In this document: piece by piece, positions 18,842 to 28,169 of the stretch
Numbering within the stretch: the stretch's first letter is position 1
Layout: every line of letters starts with the position of its first letter
Assembly: GCF_028416635.1 (NCBI RefSeq)
Contig: NZ_CP114013.1
Span: forward strand, 3,534,001 to 3,598,000
Length of the DNA stretch: 64,000 nt
Source: Baekduia alba
GTDB lineage: Bacteria > Actinomycetota > Thermoleophilia > Solirubrobacterales > Solirubrobacteraceae
Direction of reading: 5' to 3'
Made by a program: the position numbers and the translations under genes
The notes under the pieces: generated by a model
Database searches by the model: none
What the model was told of the DNA's origin: nothing
Seen by the model: only the letters and a program-made list of their open reading frames with translations

Positions 18842-19678
18842 ATGCGCTTCGTCACCCTTCTGCACCAAGGCACCCCGGTCACCGCCATCGAGGACGATGC
18901 CGGTCTTCGGGTGCTCGAGACCACCCGCGGCCGCGACGTCGGAGCCGTCCTGCGCGACGGCGACGTCGCCGCGCTCAGCGCGTCCCCGGGGCCGCTCCTC
19001 GACCCGGTCGAAGTCGACGTCCTGGCGCCGGTGACCGGCGGCAAGGTCGTCGCGATCGGGCTCAACTACCTCGACCACGTGCGCGAGTCCGGGATGGAGC
19101 CGCCTGCCGCTCCCCTGGTCTTCGCCAAGTTCCCGAGCAGCATCGTCGGCCCCGGCACCGCGATCCGCATCGACCGCGCGATCACCCAGCGGGTCGACTG
19201 GGAGGTCGAGCTGGCCGTCGTCATCGGCCGCACGGCGACGCGCGTGTCCGTCGAGCAGGCGCTCGACCACGTCTTCGGCTACACGGTCGCCAACGACGTG
19301 TCGGCACGCGACGTCCAGTTCGGCGACGGTCAGTGGGTGCGTGGCAAGAGCCTCGACACCTTCTGCCCGGTCGGGCCCGCCGTCGTCACGCCCGACGAGC
19401 TCGGCGACCCCCAGAGGCTCGCGCTGCGCACCCGCGTCAACGGGCACACGATGCAGGACTCCAACACCAGCGAGATGGTCTTCGGCGTCGCCGAGCTGAT
19501 CGCCCGCTGCTCCCACAGCTTCACGCTGGAGCCCGGCGACCTGCTGCTCACCGGCACCCCGTGGGGCTGCGGCGAGTTCATGGACCCGCCGCAGCACCTC
19601 CGGGACGGCGACGTCGTCGAGGTCGAGGTCGAGGGCATCGGATGCCTCACCAACCCCGTCGAGGAGATCACCGCCTGA
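18842..19678 (+). CDS. FAH-family hydrolase, probable 2,4-diketo-3-deoxy acid hydrolase
   Basis: 278 residues of the fumarylacetoacetate hydrolase family: VVAIGLNYLDHVRESG, metal ligands in the VDWEVELAVVIG ExE and NDVSARDVQ Asp, the lid region KSLDTFCPVGP and DLLLTGTPWGCGEF. In the non-phosphorylative L-fucose/L-rhamnose-type pathway this family cleaves 2,4-diketo-3-deoxy acids to pyruvate and lactate or glycolate. That role fits here because the lactonase, dehydratase and two dehydrogenases of such a pathway lie next door. SD GAGAGG before the ATG; controlled from the palindrome upstream. Acylpyruvate hydrolase is an alternative. Confidence 0.88.
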   Translation: MRFVTLLHQGTPVTAIEDDAGLRVLETTRGRDVGAVLRDGDVAALSASPGPLLDPVEVDVLAPVTGGKVVAIGLNYLDHVRESGMEPPAAPLVFAKFPSSIVGPGTAIRIDRAITQRVDWEVELAVVIGRTATRVSVEQALDHVFGYTVANDVSARDVQFGDGQWVRGKSLDTFCPVGPAVVTPDELGDPQRLALRTRVNGHTMQDSNTSEMVFGVAELIARCSHSFTLEPGDLLLTGTPWGCGEFMDPPQHLRDGDVVEVEVEGIGCLTNPVEEITA

Positions 19679-19681
19679 GGC

Positions 19682-19723
19682 GGCGCGCGTCGTGCCGGCC
19701 CGGTTGGCCGGCACGACGCGCCG
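19682..19723. terminator. Hairpin between convergent hydrolase and sugar operon
   Basis: GTCGTGCCGGCC / GGCCGGCACGAC, a perfect 12-bp stem with a 5-nt loop, extended outward by further GC pairs. It stands in the 56-bp gap where the hydrolase and the long minus-strand operon end. There is no T-run, so it may block both directions by structure alone. Confidence 0.6.
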
Positions 19724-19734
19724 CTGGACGCCTC

Positions 19735-22359
19735 CTAGAAGCGCACGCGGACGGTGGCCGTCCCGCTGCCCGCCAACGGCACGCTGACCGCGCCGTCCGT
19801 GACCGTCAGCGGGTCGCCATCCTCCTCGAGCGGGGAGGCGACGTTGGCCGAGGTGGGCACCGCGGCGAGGAACCGGAGCGGCACGGTCACCGCGGCGGGC
19901 GTCACGTTGCGCAGACGCAGGATCGCGCCGTCGCCGTCCTCGGCCGGCTTGATGCCGACCTCGACGCCGAGGTCGCCCTCCACCTGCAAGAGCGCCCCGG
20001 TCGGGTCACCCGTGCGCAGGTAGTCGCGCAGGATCACGGGCGGCGTGGCGGCCCCGGCGGCGAACCGCCCGGCCACCGCGGCGTCGCAGGCCCCGGCATG
20101 CGTGGTCAGCCGGTAGCGCTGCGGGATCTGCCCGCCCTGGCTGGGCTGGAAGTTGACCATCCAGTGGTTGTTGAGCGCCCACGAGACGATCGCCGGCCCC
20201 TCAGGCTCGAGGTCGGCCGCGGCCTTGCCGGTGGTGATGCCGCCCAGCTGCACCAGCGGCGCGTCGAGCGGCACGACCGTGACACCGCGCTCGCCGTCGC
20301 TGACGTCGGCCCAGCGACGGATCGGGAACCAGTCACGCGCCGTGCCGGGGAGCTGGTCGTCGTTCGGCGTGCAGGGCACGCCGTTGAGATCGACCCGGAA
20401 CTCCGCGCCGTCCAAGTTGAACGGGAACGCGATGTACACCGACTCGGGATCGGCGTGGTGGACCTTGTCGAGCAGCCAGTCCACGGCGAGCTCCTTGGTG
20501 TGCGCGTCGAGGCTGAACGTGCACGTCGCGCCGCTCACGCCCGGCGCCTGCACCTTGACCTCGATCGACGCGCGCCCGGACTGGATGCGGGCCGGCCCGA
20601 CCTCCACCTGGGTGGCGGTCTCGCGCTGGAACGGCGGATCCTCGGGCCACGTGCCGAAATCGTCGTGGGCGAAGTCCATGACGAACAGCGCGCTGCGGTC
20701 GGCGCCCCCGGTCAGCGTCTCGTAGACGTACTCGCCGATCCGCCAGCCATGCTGCTCGCCGGCGAAGTCGTGGCCGAGCGCCTTGTCCAGCCACGACGAC
20801 ACCGTGCCGGTGGCCGGGTCGAGCTCGACCCGGTAGTGCTCGTTCTCGATGACATGGCCCTCGGCCCGCAGATCGCCGGCGTCGAGCTCGTCGTCGAGCC
20901 CCACGAAGGCGTAGCCGAACGCCGGCACCTTCGCACGCACCCGCTGGAACTCGGTCTCGGGCGGGAAGCCCCATGGCACCCCGCGGGGGAAGAACGTCTC
21001 GAGCATCCCGACGGGCGCGCCGCCCGCACGGCGCTCGGGCACCTCGACGAGCACGTCGCGCTCCCACGGCAGCGTGTTGACGACCATCAGCTCGCGCGAC
21101 TCGGGCTCCGGGTAGGCCCGCTCCGTCTCGAGGTCGCCGAGGTTGAACATGCCCTCGGGGCCGGGCGTGGCGCGCGTCTCGGCCAGACCGCGGGCCACGC
21201 GGGCGAGCACGTCGTGGGTCTCCATCGCCGCGTCGTAGGCGTAGTGCGACTTGTGGCTCCACTGCGAGCGACTCCACAGCGCCGCCGGCGCCTCGACACT
21301 GGAGAACGCGCCCCAGGTGTGCTCGTCGTACAGCGTCATGTGCTCGTAGATCTGCCGCGCCCGGTCGGTGTCCCACCCGTCGACGCCCTCGGCGCGGAGC
21401 CACGCGCCGAGCATCTCCGCGGAGGCCGCCAGCTCGTGGGTCCCGCGGTTGACGCCGGTCTCATAGCTGCTGGAGCCGACGCCGTCCGACCACCAGTCGG
21501 TCCAGTCACCGCGCCAGGTCGGAAGCGAGTCGCCCCACTGGTCGCGGAAGGCGCGCCCGAACAGGCGCGGGGTGGTGAACGCCATCTTGGGTCCGCGCCC
21601 CTCCTCGTTCCAGCGGTGGACGAAGTCGGCCATGCGGGGATCCGGCGGCCCGTTGTCGACCCGCACCGGGTGGGTCGACTCGCAGTACAGGAAGTCGTAG
21701 GGCCAGTCCTCGCGAGCCTCGAGGTCCTGCACGTACCGCGGCAGGTTCTCGTCGACGAAGCGCCAGTCGCCGAGCTTGGCCTGACTGCGACCGAACAGGT
21801 AGTGGAAGCCGTTCCAGGCCAGAAGGCGGCCGCCGGCCGGACCCTCCCACCAGAAGGCGCCGGGGAAGGGCTTGGGCGCGCGGCCGCGGACCTGGTTGAC
21901 GGCGAGCGTGAGGAAGTCCACGCCGATGGCCGGCAGCAGGTCGGCGAACAGCCAGCTCATGCCGTTCACGTCGTCCTGCATCGCCGTCTCGACGGTGAGG
22001 CCGAACTCCTCGCGCAGCACCCGGACCGGGTAGAGGCTGCGGTGCATCTGCTCGGGGGTGAGGCCGGGCGTCAGGTTGTACTGCATCGCCGCGATGTCGA
22101 TCGCACCTTCCCGCTGCCAGTGCCGGAAGCGGTCGACCTCCTCGTTGCCGGCGCCGCGGAGGTAGCGGATCATCGGGCCGGTCACCTCGACGGTCCAGCG
22201 ATACCGGCTCTCGTCCGGGCGGTCCGCCGTGGCCTCGATGAGGTCGAGCGCCTGCCCGACGTACTCCGCGTGCTGGCGGAAGCAGACGGACTGGTAGTCG
22301 GTGTAGCCGATGTCGGTGTGCGAGTGGTTGGCGATGTAGATCGTCGAGATCTCAGACAA
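19735..22359 (-). CDS. GH38-family alpha-mannosidase-like glycosidase
   Basis: 874 residues. The N-terminal catalytic barrel starts with the GH38 metal motif HSHTD (residues 12-16), then the presumed nucleophile region TAMQDDVNGMSW (about 120), and EHTWGAFSSVEAP (about 340) before the helical bundle. The C-terminal two-thirds is beta-rich, as in bacterial GH38 enzymes. No signal peptide, so it is cytoplasmic and acts on an imported glycoside. The substrate may not be mannose. Overlaps the SMP-30 gene by 8 bp and is the last gene of the operon, probably releasing the sugar that the rest degrades. Confidence 0.82.
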   Translation of the reverse strand: MSEISTIYIANHSHTDIGYTDYQSVCFRQHAEYVGQALDLIEATADRPDESRYRWTVEVTGPMIRYLRGAGNEEVDRFRHWQREGAIDIAAMQYNLTPGLTPEQMHRSLYPVRVLREEFGLTVETAMQDDVNGMSWLFADLLPAIGVDFLTLAVNQVRGRAPKPFPGAFWWEGPAGGRLLAWNGFHYLFGRSQAKLGDWRFVDENLPRYVQDLEAREDWPYDFLYCESTHPVRVDNGPPDPRMADFVHRWNEEGRGPKMAFTTPRLFGRAFRDQWGDSLPTWRGDWTDWWSDGVGSSSYETGVNRGTHELAASAEMLGAWLRAEGVDGWDTDRARQIYEHMTLYDEHTWGAFSSVEAPAALWSRSQWSHKSHYAYDAAMETHDVLARVARGLAETRATPGPEGMFNLGDLETERAYPEPESRELMVVNTLPWERDVLVEVPERRAGGAPVGMLETFFPRGVPWGFPPETEFQRVRAKVPAFGYAFVGLDDELDAGDLRAEGHVIENEHYRVELDPATGTVSSWLDKALGHDFAGEQHGWRIGEYVYETLTGGADRSALFVMDFAHDDFGTWPEDPPFQRETATQVEVGPARIQSGRASIEVKVQAPGVSGATCTFSLDAHTKELAVDWLLDKVHHADPESVYIAFPFNLDGAEFRVDLNGVPCTPNDDQLPGTARDWFPIRRWADVSDGERGVTVVPLDAPLVQLGGITTGKAAADLEPEGPAIVSWALNNHWMVNFQPSQGGQIPQRYRLTTHAGACDAAVAGRFAAGAATPPVILRDYLRTGDPTGALLQVEGDLGVEVGIKPAEDGDGAILRLRNVTPAAVTVPLRFLAAVPTSANVASPLEEDGDPLTVTDGAVSVPLAGSGTATVRVRF

Positions 22360-23224
22360 CGGGGTCCCCCTCTTGGTTGGTCAGGTCCAGCGCGGTGATG
22401 TGCCACCGGCCGAGGTTGGCCGCGTAGAGCGTGCCGTCGGCCAGCGCGACGTTCGTCGGGTGGCACAACGTGTGGGCGGTCGGATCGACGACGAGGAGGC
22501 GAACGGCCCCGCCGGGGTCGATCCGCAGGATCTCGCTCGGCTCGTAGCAGGCCACGTAGATGCGCCCGTCGGCGTCGAGGGCCAGCCCGTCGGGCAACGC
22601 GTCGACGACGGCGACCGTGTCCCGCGGCCCGGGGCGGCCGTGGGCGTCGATCGGGATGCGCGACACGCGCTTCGCGAAGGTCTCGGCCACGTAGAGCGCG
22701 TCGCCACCGGGGGCCAGGGCCATGCCGTTGGCGAACGTCAGCGGCTCGGAGAACCACAGCTCGCCCTCGCCGTCGAGCCCGAAGCGGTAGATGCCCGGGC
22801 CCGGCTCGTCGGGCGCGTGGCTGTCGGAGACGTAGAGCCGCCCCTGCGCGTCGAAGACCGGGTAGTTCGGGATGCGGATCCGCCGCTCCGGCGTACCGGT
22901 GGTGAACGTCTCCACCGTGCCCGTCGCCGTGTCGACGCGCATGACCGCGGCGTGGGCCAGGTCGCACACGTACAACATGCCGTCGGGACCGAAGGCCATG
23001 CCCAGGCAGAAGCCGCCGGTCGTGGCGACCTCCGCCATCGCGCTGCCGTCGCGCTCGATCCGGTAGATCTGGCCACGCTCGCCGCCACACCACAGCGCGC
23101 CGTCGGGGCCGACCACCACGCACTCGGGATGGTCGAGCCGCGGCTCGGTCACCGTGCCGTCGATGACGATCCGGCAGTCCTCGATGCCACGGAGCGGCGC
23201 TCCGTGCGCGCCGACGACGGTCAT
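22352..23224 (-). CDS. SMP-30/gluconolactonase-family sugar lactonase
   Basis: 290 residues, six-bladed propeller. Metal ligands of the family are visible: Glu in [13 protein letters not shown], Asn in [11 protein letters not shown], Asp in [11 protein letters not shown]. It hydrolyses the aldonolactone made by the sugar dehydrogenase to the open acid. The ATG at 23224 overlaps the dehydratase stop by 4 bp (ATGA), so an upstream in-frame extension is rejected. The downstream GH38 gene begins inside its last codons. All this places it in one translationally coupled pathway operon. Confidence 0.9.
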   Translation of the reverse strand: MTVVGAHGAPLRGIEDCRIVIDGTVTEPRLDHPECVVVGPDGALWCGGERGQIYRIERDGSAMAEVATTGGFCLGMAFGPDGMLYVCDLAHAAVMRVDTATGTVETFTTGTPERRIRIPNYPVFDAQGRLYVSDSHAPDEPGPGIYRFGLDGEGELWFSEPLTFANGMALAPGGDALYVAETFAKRVSRIPIDAHGRPGPRDTVAVVDALPDGLALDADGRIYVACYEPSEILRIDPGGAVRLLVVDPTAHTLCHPTNVALADGTLYAANLGRWHITALDLTNQEGDPVV

Positions 23225-24510
23225 CGGACCGCTCCGTTGCGGGCGTGGGGCTCGCCGGGGTCGGCCCAGACCTGGTTGGGGCTGTGGGCGAACCATCCGG
23301 GGCGCCCGGGATCGCGGTCGTACTGGTAGCCGCCGAGCCGCTGGTACAGCTCGGCGTACTCCGCCAGGCGGTCACGGTCGAGCTCGACGCCGAGCCCGGG
23401 CCCGGTGGGCACGGCGATGCGGCCGTCGCGGTACTCGAGCTTGCCGCCGACGATGATGTCGTCGACGAGGTGGTGGTAGTGGGCGTCGGCGGCGAGCGCG
23501 AGGTTCGGGAGCACCGCGCCGAGGTGCAGCATCGTCGCGAGCTGCACGCCGAGCTCCCCCGAGGAGTGCACGGCGATGCCCAGCTGGAACGCCTCGCAGA
23601 TGGCGGCGGCCTTGAGGCACGGCCGGATGCCACCCCAGAACGTGGTGTCGAGCAGGATGATCTCGACGGCGGGGTCGCGGACGTTGGCGGCGAGCTGCTC
23701 GACGTTCACGACCATGGTGTTGGTCGCCAGCGGGATCGGCACGGCGGCGCGCACGCGGCGCATGCCGTTCATCCCCCACGTCGGGTCCTCCAGGTAGTCG
23801 TTGTCGAGGTCGACGATCGCACGGCCGAACCGGATCGCCTCCTCGACGCTGAGCGCGGCGTTCGGGTCGTAGCGCACACGGTCGCCGGGCTCGGACTCCG
23901 CCAGCGCACGGAAGGCCTCGAGCTCGTGATCCGGCGGGTACACGCCGCCCTTGAGCTTGTGCACGCGGAAGCCGTGGCGGTCCTTGAGGTCGCGCGCATG
24001 CTCGATCAGCTGCTCGGTCGTGCGCACCTCACCCGCCCCCGTGACCTCGTCCGGCCGGCGGAAGAAGAGGTAGGAGGCGAACTCCACCTCGTCGCGCACG
24101 CGGCCGCCGAGGAGGTCGCTGACCGGGACCCCCAGCGCCTTGCCGACGATGTCCAGGCACGCGAACTCGATCGCCGCGTGCAGCTGGGTCCGGTTGTTGT
24201 ACAACGCGGACGTCGGGTTGCAGATCTTGAAGTGCAGCAGCTCGAACGCGAACGGATCGTGGCCGACGAGGTACTGCTTGAGGCCGGCGATCGCGGCGGC
24301 CGCGCTCTCGCCGCCGCCGCCGAGCTCGCCGAGGCCGATGAGGCCGCCCTCGGTCTCGACCTCGACGATGGTCCGGACGAAGCGGCCCCAGTGCGCGCCG
24401 TTGCTGTGCAGGAGTGGAGCCTCGAGCGGGACCGTCACCGTGGTCGCCCGGATGTCGGCGATCCTCAGGTCGGCACGCGCCGAGGCGGTGATCGCTTCGA
24501 GCATGGTCAT
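23221..24510 (-). CDS. Enolase-superfamily sugar acid dehydratase (glucarate dehydratase-like)
   Basis: 429 residues. N-terminal capping domain, then the barrel with the KxK acid/base pair in HKLKGG (about 196), metal ligands in YDPNAA and LEDPTWG, TNTMVV, and the catalytic His in AVHSSGELG (about 330). These match glucarate dehydratase rather than mandelate racemase. It removes water from an aldonate or aldarate to give a 2-keto-3-deoxy acid. The genuine substrate is likely the acid made by the neighbouring lactonase. A C-terminal extension ([25 protein letters not shown]) is longer than usual. Four-base overlaps on both sides. Start ATG at 24510; ATG at 24504 is possible. Confidence 0.9.
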   Translation of the reverse strand: MTMLEAITASARADLRIADIRATTVTVPLEAPLLHSNGAHWGRFVRTIVEVETEGGLIGLGELGGGGESAAAAIAGLKQYLVGHDPFAFELLHFKICNPTSALYNNRTQLHAAIEFACLDIVGKALGVPVSDLLGGRVRDEVEFASYLFFRRPDEVTGAGEVRTTEQLIEHARDLKDRHGFRVHKLKGGVYPPDHELEAFRALAESEPGDRVRYDPNAALSVEEAIRFGRAIVDLDNDYLEDPTWGMNGMRRVRAAVPIPLATNTMVVNVEQLAANVRDPAVEIILLDTTFWGGIRPCLKAAAICEAFQLGIAVHSSGELGVQLATMLHLGAVLPNLALAADAHYHHLVDDIIVGGKLEYRDGRIAVPTGPGLGVELDRDRLAEYAELYQRLGGYQYDRDPGRPGWFAHSPNQVWADPGEPHARNGAVR

Positions 24511-25319
24511 CCTTCTTCGGGCAACAAGACGGGGAGGGTCGACAGCAGACCGCCGTCGACGCGGAGCTCGGTGCCGGTGACGAACGACGCCGCGGAGCTG
24601 GCCAGCCAGACGATCGCCGCGGCGACCTCCTCGGGCCGCGCGACCCGGCCGAGGGGGTGCATGCGACCCCAGTCGGAGATCACGTCCTCGGCGTCCCGCT
24701 CGCCGCGGAACTCGTCGGCGGCGAAGCGCAGCATCGGCGTGTCGACGGAGCCCGGGAGCACGGCGTTGACGCGGATCGCGTCGGCCGCGTGGTCGACGGC
24801 CATCGCGCGGGTCAGGGCCGTGATCGCGCCCTTGCTCGCGCTGTAGGCCGCTACGCCCCGCTGCGCGGCGACGGCCTGGACCGACGCCACGTTGACGATC
24901 GCTCCACCGCCGCGCGCGCGCAGCGCCGGGACGGCGTGGTGGGCGGCGCGGTAGATCCCGCCGACGTTGATCGCCATCACCTCGTCCCAGACCGCCTCGT
25001 CGGTCGTCTCGACCGTGCCGTAGCGCTGGACGCCGGCGCTGTTGACGAGGATGTCGAGCCCGCCGAAGCCGGTGACCGCCGCGGCGACGGCGTCGCGCAT
25101 GTCGGCACCTGAGCGCACGTCGGCCACGACGCCGACGGCGCGGATGCCGTCGGCGGCGAGGACCGCGGCGGCCTGCTCCACGTCGGGGACGTCGGCGCAG
25201 AGCACCACGGCGGCGCCCCGCCGGCCCAGCGCGCGAGCGGCGGCCAGTCCGATGCCGGCCGACGCCCCGGTGACCAGGGCCACCGCCTCGGCCAAGTTGT
25301 CGTTCATCTCGGTCTCCAT
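24507..25319 (-). CDS. SDR-family dehydrogenase (sugar or keto-deoxy acid dehydrogenase)
   Basis: 270 residues, classical short-chain dehydrogenase: [15 protein letters not shown] cofactor loop, NSAG at about 98, catalytic Ser in [13 protein letters not shown] (Tyr/Lys) at about 160, and the quinone-type C-terminus VDGG. Asp at the end of strand 2 (CADVPD) points to NAD. With the other SDR it could oxidise the sugar at C1 or the 2-keto-3-deoxy acid at C4; which does which cannot be told. Start overlaps the previous stop by one base (TGATG). Confidence 0.88.
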   Translation of the reverse strand: METEMNDNLAEAVALVTGASAGIGLAAARALGRRGAAVVLCADVPDVEQAAAVLAADGIRAVGVVADVRSGADMRDAVAAAVTGFGGLDILVNSAGVQRYGTVETTDEAVWDEVMAINVGGIYRAAHHAVPALRARGGGAIVNVASVQAVAAQRGVAAYSASKGAITALTRAMAVDHAADAIRVNAVLPGSVDTPMLRFAADEFRGERDAEDVISDWGRMHPLGRVARPEEVAAAIVWLASSAASFVTGTELRVDGGLLSTLPVLLPEEG

Positions 25320-26104
25320 CAGCGTGCGGTCAGTCCGCCGTCCATGACGACGTTGCTGCCGGTCATGAAGCCGGCCTCGTCGCTGACCAGGTAGGCCACG
25401 AGCCCGGCGATCTCCTCGGGCGAGCCCAGCCGACCCATCGGCTGGCGCGCCTCCATCTGGGCCCGCTGGGCGGCGGGATCGTCGGCGGTCGCCGTGATGC
25501 TCGCGATCCACGGCGAGTCGACGGTCCCGGGCGAGACCGCGTTGACGCGGATGCCGCGGTCGGCGTAGTCGACGGCGACGGCCTTGGTCAGGCCCACGAT
25601 CGCGGCCTTCGAAGCGCAGTAGCCCGCACGGTTGAGCAGCCCGACCATGCCTCCGACCGAGGCGATGTTGATGATCGTCCCGCCCCCCGCCGGCAGCATG
25701 GTGCGCACGGCGTGCTTGCACCCCAGGAACGCGCCGCGGGCGTTGATGGCCATCATGCGGTCCCACTCCTCCTCGGTCTGCTCGAGCACGTCGCCGGCCA
25801 CGCCCACCCCGGCGTTGTTGACCGCGATGTCCACCGCGCCGCCCGCGGCCGCGTGGTCGAACAGCGCGGCCATGGCCGCTCCGTCGGACACGTCGACCGC
25901 GTAGGCGTCGGCGCTGCCCCCCGCGGCCCGCGCCGCGTCGGCCGTCGCAGCGGCGGCGGCCTCGTGCACGTCGGCACACACCACGTGCGCGCCCTCGGCC
26001 GACAGGCGCAGGGCGATGGCCTGCCCGATCCCCGATCCGGCACCGGTCACCACGGCCCGTCGCCCTCGTAGCCGGTCGGCGGCCGTCGTCGCGATCGTCG
26101 TCAT
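25319..26104 (-). CDS. SDR-family dehydrogenase, second paralogue
   Basis: 261 residues: [15 protein letters not shown], an Asp after strand 2 (VCADVHE) suggesting NAD, NNAG, catalytic Ser in [13 protein letters not shown], and the MDGGLTAR end. Related to L-fucose dehydrogenase/KDR-dehydrogenase-type SDRs. Only about half identical to its neighbour by eye, so they probably act on different intermediates. ATG at 26104 overlaps the stop of the mutarotase-like gene by 4 bp. Confidence 0.88.
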   Translation of the reverse strand: MTTIATTAADRLRGRRAVVTGAGSGIGQAIALRLSAEGAHVVCADVHEAAAAATADAARAAGGSADAYAVDVSDGAAMAALFDHAAAGGAVDIAVNNAGVGVAGDVLEQTEEEWDRMMAINARGAFLGCKHAVRTMLPAGGGTIINIASVGGMVGLLNRAGYCASKAAIVGLTKAVAVDYADRGIRVNAVSPGTVDSPWIASITATADDPAAQRAQMEARQPMGRLGSPEEIAGLVAYLVSDEAGFMTGSNVVMDGGLTAR

Positions 26105-27153
26105 CGCTGCTCCTCTCCTCCGACGACCTCGACCGACCAGGTGAGATCGACGGACTCGTGCGGCCCGATCCGCAGCGCGCTGTCGTTGCGCACCGCGTCG
26201 GCCAGGCCGGTCGTCGGATAGCTGGAGAAGGGCTCCAGACCCATGAGGTAGGTGCGGCCGAACCACGGGTAGTCGGTGGTCGCGCCCAGCTCCTGCCACA
26301 GCCACAGGTACGGCAGGCGGTCGGCGTCCCACTCCACGCGGACGCCGAAGCCGTCGGCGTCCACGAGCGCGTAGCGGCCCCGGTCGAAGCCGGTCAGGTA
26401 CAGCAGCTCGCTCGGCGTGCCGCGCTCGGGCACGCGGTCGAGCTCGACCGTCGCGCCGTCCGGCGCGGTCGCCCGCGGCCAGGCGTGCTCGCGCCCGCCG
26501 TCGACCCTGCGGCCCGAGGGCCCGATCGCCTCGCCGTGCGGGATCACCCTGACGCCGTCCTCGAGCAGGATGCGGCAGTCGGAGCTCAGGAACGGCGAGC
26601 CGAACGCGAGGTGCTGGCCCCACATCGCCCGCTGCCCGACGGGGCTGTGGTTCGTCAGCCGTTCGACGACCTCGATCCGCGGGCTGGCCGCGTCGAGCGT
26701 GAGCGTCTTCTCGACGCGCAGGGGCGTCCGCGGGATCAGCGCCTCGAAGCGGACCGCGACGCGCTGCTCGGCGTCCTCGACGATCTCGTGGTCCCAGGGG
26801 ATCAGGCAGGCCTCGCCGTGCTGGCCGTGCGACGCCCCGGCGTGCTGCGACGGGCCGCCGCCGTTGGGCACGACCTCCTGCCATCCGCCGCGGTAGACGT
26901 CGAGGAAGCTGCCGGTCGCGTCCGGGGCGCTCGGCCCCGCGGTGCCCGGCGGGCGCAGTCCCTCCTGCGACAGCGACACGAAGTCCATGTCGCGCGGCTT
27001 GTAGTTGCACTCGATCACGTCCGTGCCACGGCCGGCGAGGACCTGCAGCCGCAGCACGGCGTTCTCGAGCACGACGGCGTCCAGGCCATGGCGCTGGACG
27101 ACGTGAGCGCGCGCTCCCCAGTTTCGCCAGCTGCGGTAGCGCCCGCCGCTCAC
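26101..27153 (-). CDS. DUF4432 aldose-1-epimerase-like protein
   Basis: 350 residues with the galactose-mutarotase beta-sandwich pattern: VLAGRGTDVIECNYKPRDMDFVSLSQEGLRPP, GGWQEVVPNGG, MWGQHLAFGSPFL, and the late FGRTYLMGLEPFSSYPTTGL. This is DUF4432, found in sugar catabolic operons and thought to interconvert anomers or bind the sugar before the dehydrogenase. Start GTG at 27153, giving a 4-bp overlap with the permease stop; the next ATG is far inside the domain. Cytoplasmic. Confidence 0.8.
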   Translation of the reverse strand: MSGGRYRSWRNWGARAHVVQRHGLDAVVLENAVLRLQVLAGRGTDVIECNYKPRDMDFVSLSQEGLRPPGTAGPSAPDATGSFLDVYRGGWQEVVPNGGGPSQHAGASHGQHGEACLIPWDHEIVEDAEQRVAVRFEALIPRTPLRVEKTLTLDAASPRIEVVERLTNHSPVGQRAMWGQHLAFGSPFLSSDCRILLEDGVRVIPHGEAIGPSGRRVDGGREHAWPRATAPDGATVELDRVPERGTPSELLYLTGFDRGRYALVDADGFGVRVEWDADRLPYLWLWQELGATTDYPWFGRTYLMGLEPFSSYPTTGLADAVRNDSALRIGPHESVDLTWSVEVVGGEEQR

Positions 27154-28169
27154 GCGGCCCTCCGGGCGCGGACCCTCGTGTCGAGCAGCACGGCCGCGAC
27201 GAGCACCGCGCCCTTGACCACCTGCTGCCAGTTGGAGTCCGTGCCCAGCAGCGTCAGGCCGTTGCTGAGGACGCCGATGATCAGGCCGCCGATCACCGTG
27301 CCCACGATCGTGCCCTTGCCGCCGAACAGGCTCGTGCCGCCGATCAGCACGGCGATGATCACGTCGAACTCGAAGCCGTCGCCGGCGCTCGGCTGGCCCG
27401 AGGCCAGGCGCGAGGCGAGGATCACGCCGCTGAAGCCGGCCAGCAGGCCGGTGATCGTGTAGATCGTGAACAGGACCCGTCCGACGCCGACGCCGGACAG
27501 GCGCGCGGCCTCGCCGTTGCCGCCGACCGCGCGGGTGTGCTTGCCCAGCAGCGTCCGGTTGAAGAGGAACCAGAAGACGCCGACCGCGACCACCGCGATG
27601 ATCACCGGCACCGGCACGCCGAGCACGTAGTTCGAGCCCAGGGCCGTGAACGAGTCCGGGAGGCCGAGCGAGATCGAGGTCCCGCCCGAGACCGAGCTCG
27701 TGTACAGGTATGCGATCCCGCGCACCGCGAACATCGTCCCCAGCGTGACGATGATCGGGCTCATCCCGCCGCGCACGATCAGCAGGCCGTGCAGCGCCCC
27801 GATCAGGCCGCCCACGAGCGTCGCGGCCAGGAACGCCAGCAGCATCGGCCAGCCCGCCACGCACAGGCCCGCCGCGAGCGTCCCCGAGAACGCGACGACC
27901 GCGCCGACCGAGATGTCCATGCCCCCGCTCGTGAGCAGGAACGTCATGCCCATGCCGACGATGACGATCAGCGAGACCTGACGCGCGACGTTGAGCAGGT
28001 TGGTCTCGGTGAGGAACTCCGAGGTCGTGAAGGTCAGGACGGCTCCCATGACGAGGAGCACGCCGAGGATGGCGAGGATCTGCGGTGGCCCGGACCCCCG
28101 CCTGGTCTTCGCCACCGACGGAGCCGCGAGGCCCGTCGTCGTGGGGTCCGATGCCGGCATGACGCTCAT
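27150..28169 (-). CDS. Ribose-type ABC transporter permease
   Basis: 339 residues, about 10 TM segments, of the RbsC/BPD_transp_2 family: LNVARQVSLIVIVGMGMTFLLTSGGMDISVGAVV, IVTLGTMFAVRGIAYL, AVGGNGEAARLSGV (the EAA-like loop that meets the ATPase), IAVLIGGTSLFGGKGT. Forms a homodimer pore for a sugar with the ATPase and binding protein just upstream. The ATG at 28169 overlaps the ATPase stop by 4 bp. Confidence 0.93.
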   Translation of the reverse strand: MSVMPASDPTTTGLAAPSVAKTRRGSGPPQILAILGVLLVMGAVLTFTTSEFLTETNLLNVARQVSLIVIVGMGMTFLLTSGGMDISVGAVVAFSGTLAAGLCVAGWPMLLAFLAATLVGGLIGALHGLLIVRGGMSPIIVTLGTMFAVRGIAYLYTSSVSGGTSISLGLPDSFTALGSNYVLGVPVPVIIAVVAVGVFWFLFNRTLLGKHTRAVGGNGEAARLSGVGVGRVLFTIYTITGLLAGFSGVILASRLASGQPSAGDGFEFDVIIAVLIGGTSLFGGKGTIVGTVIGGLIIGVLSNGLTLLGTDSNWQQVVKGAVLVAAVLLDTRVRARRAA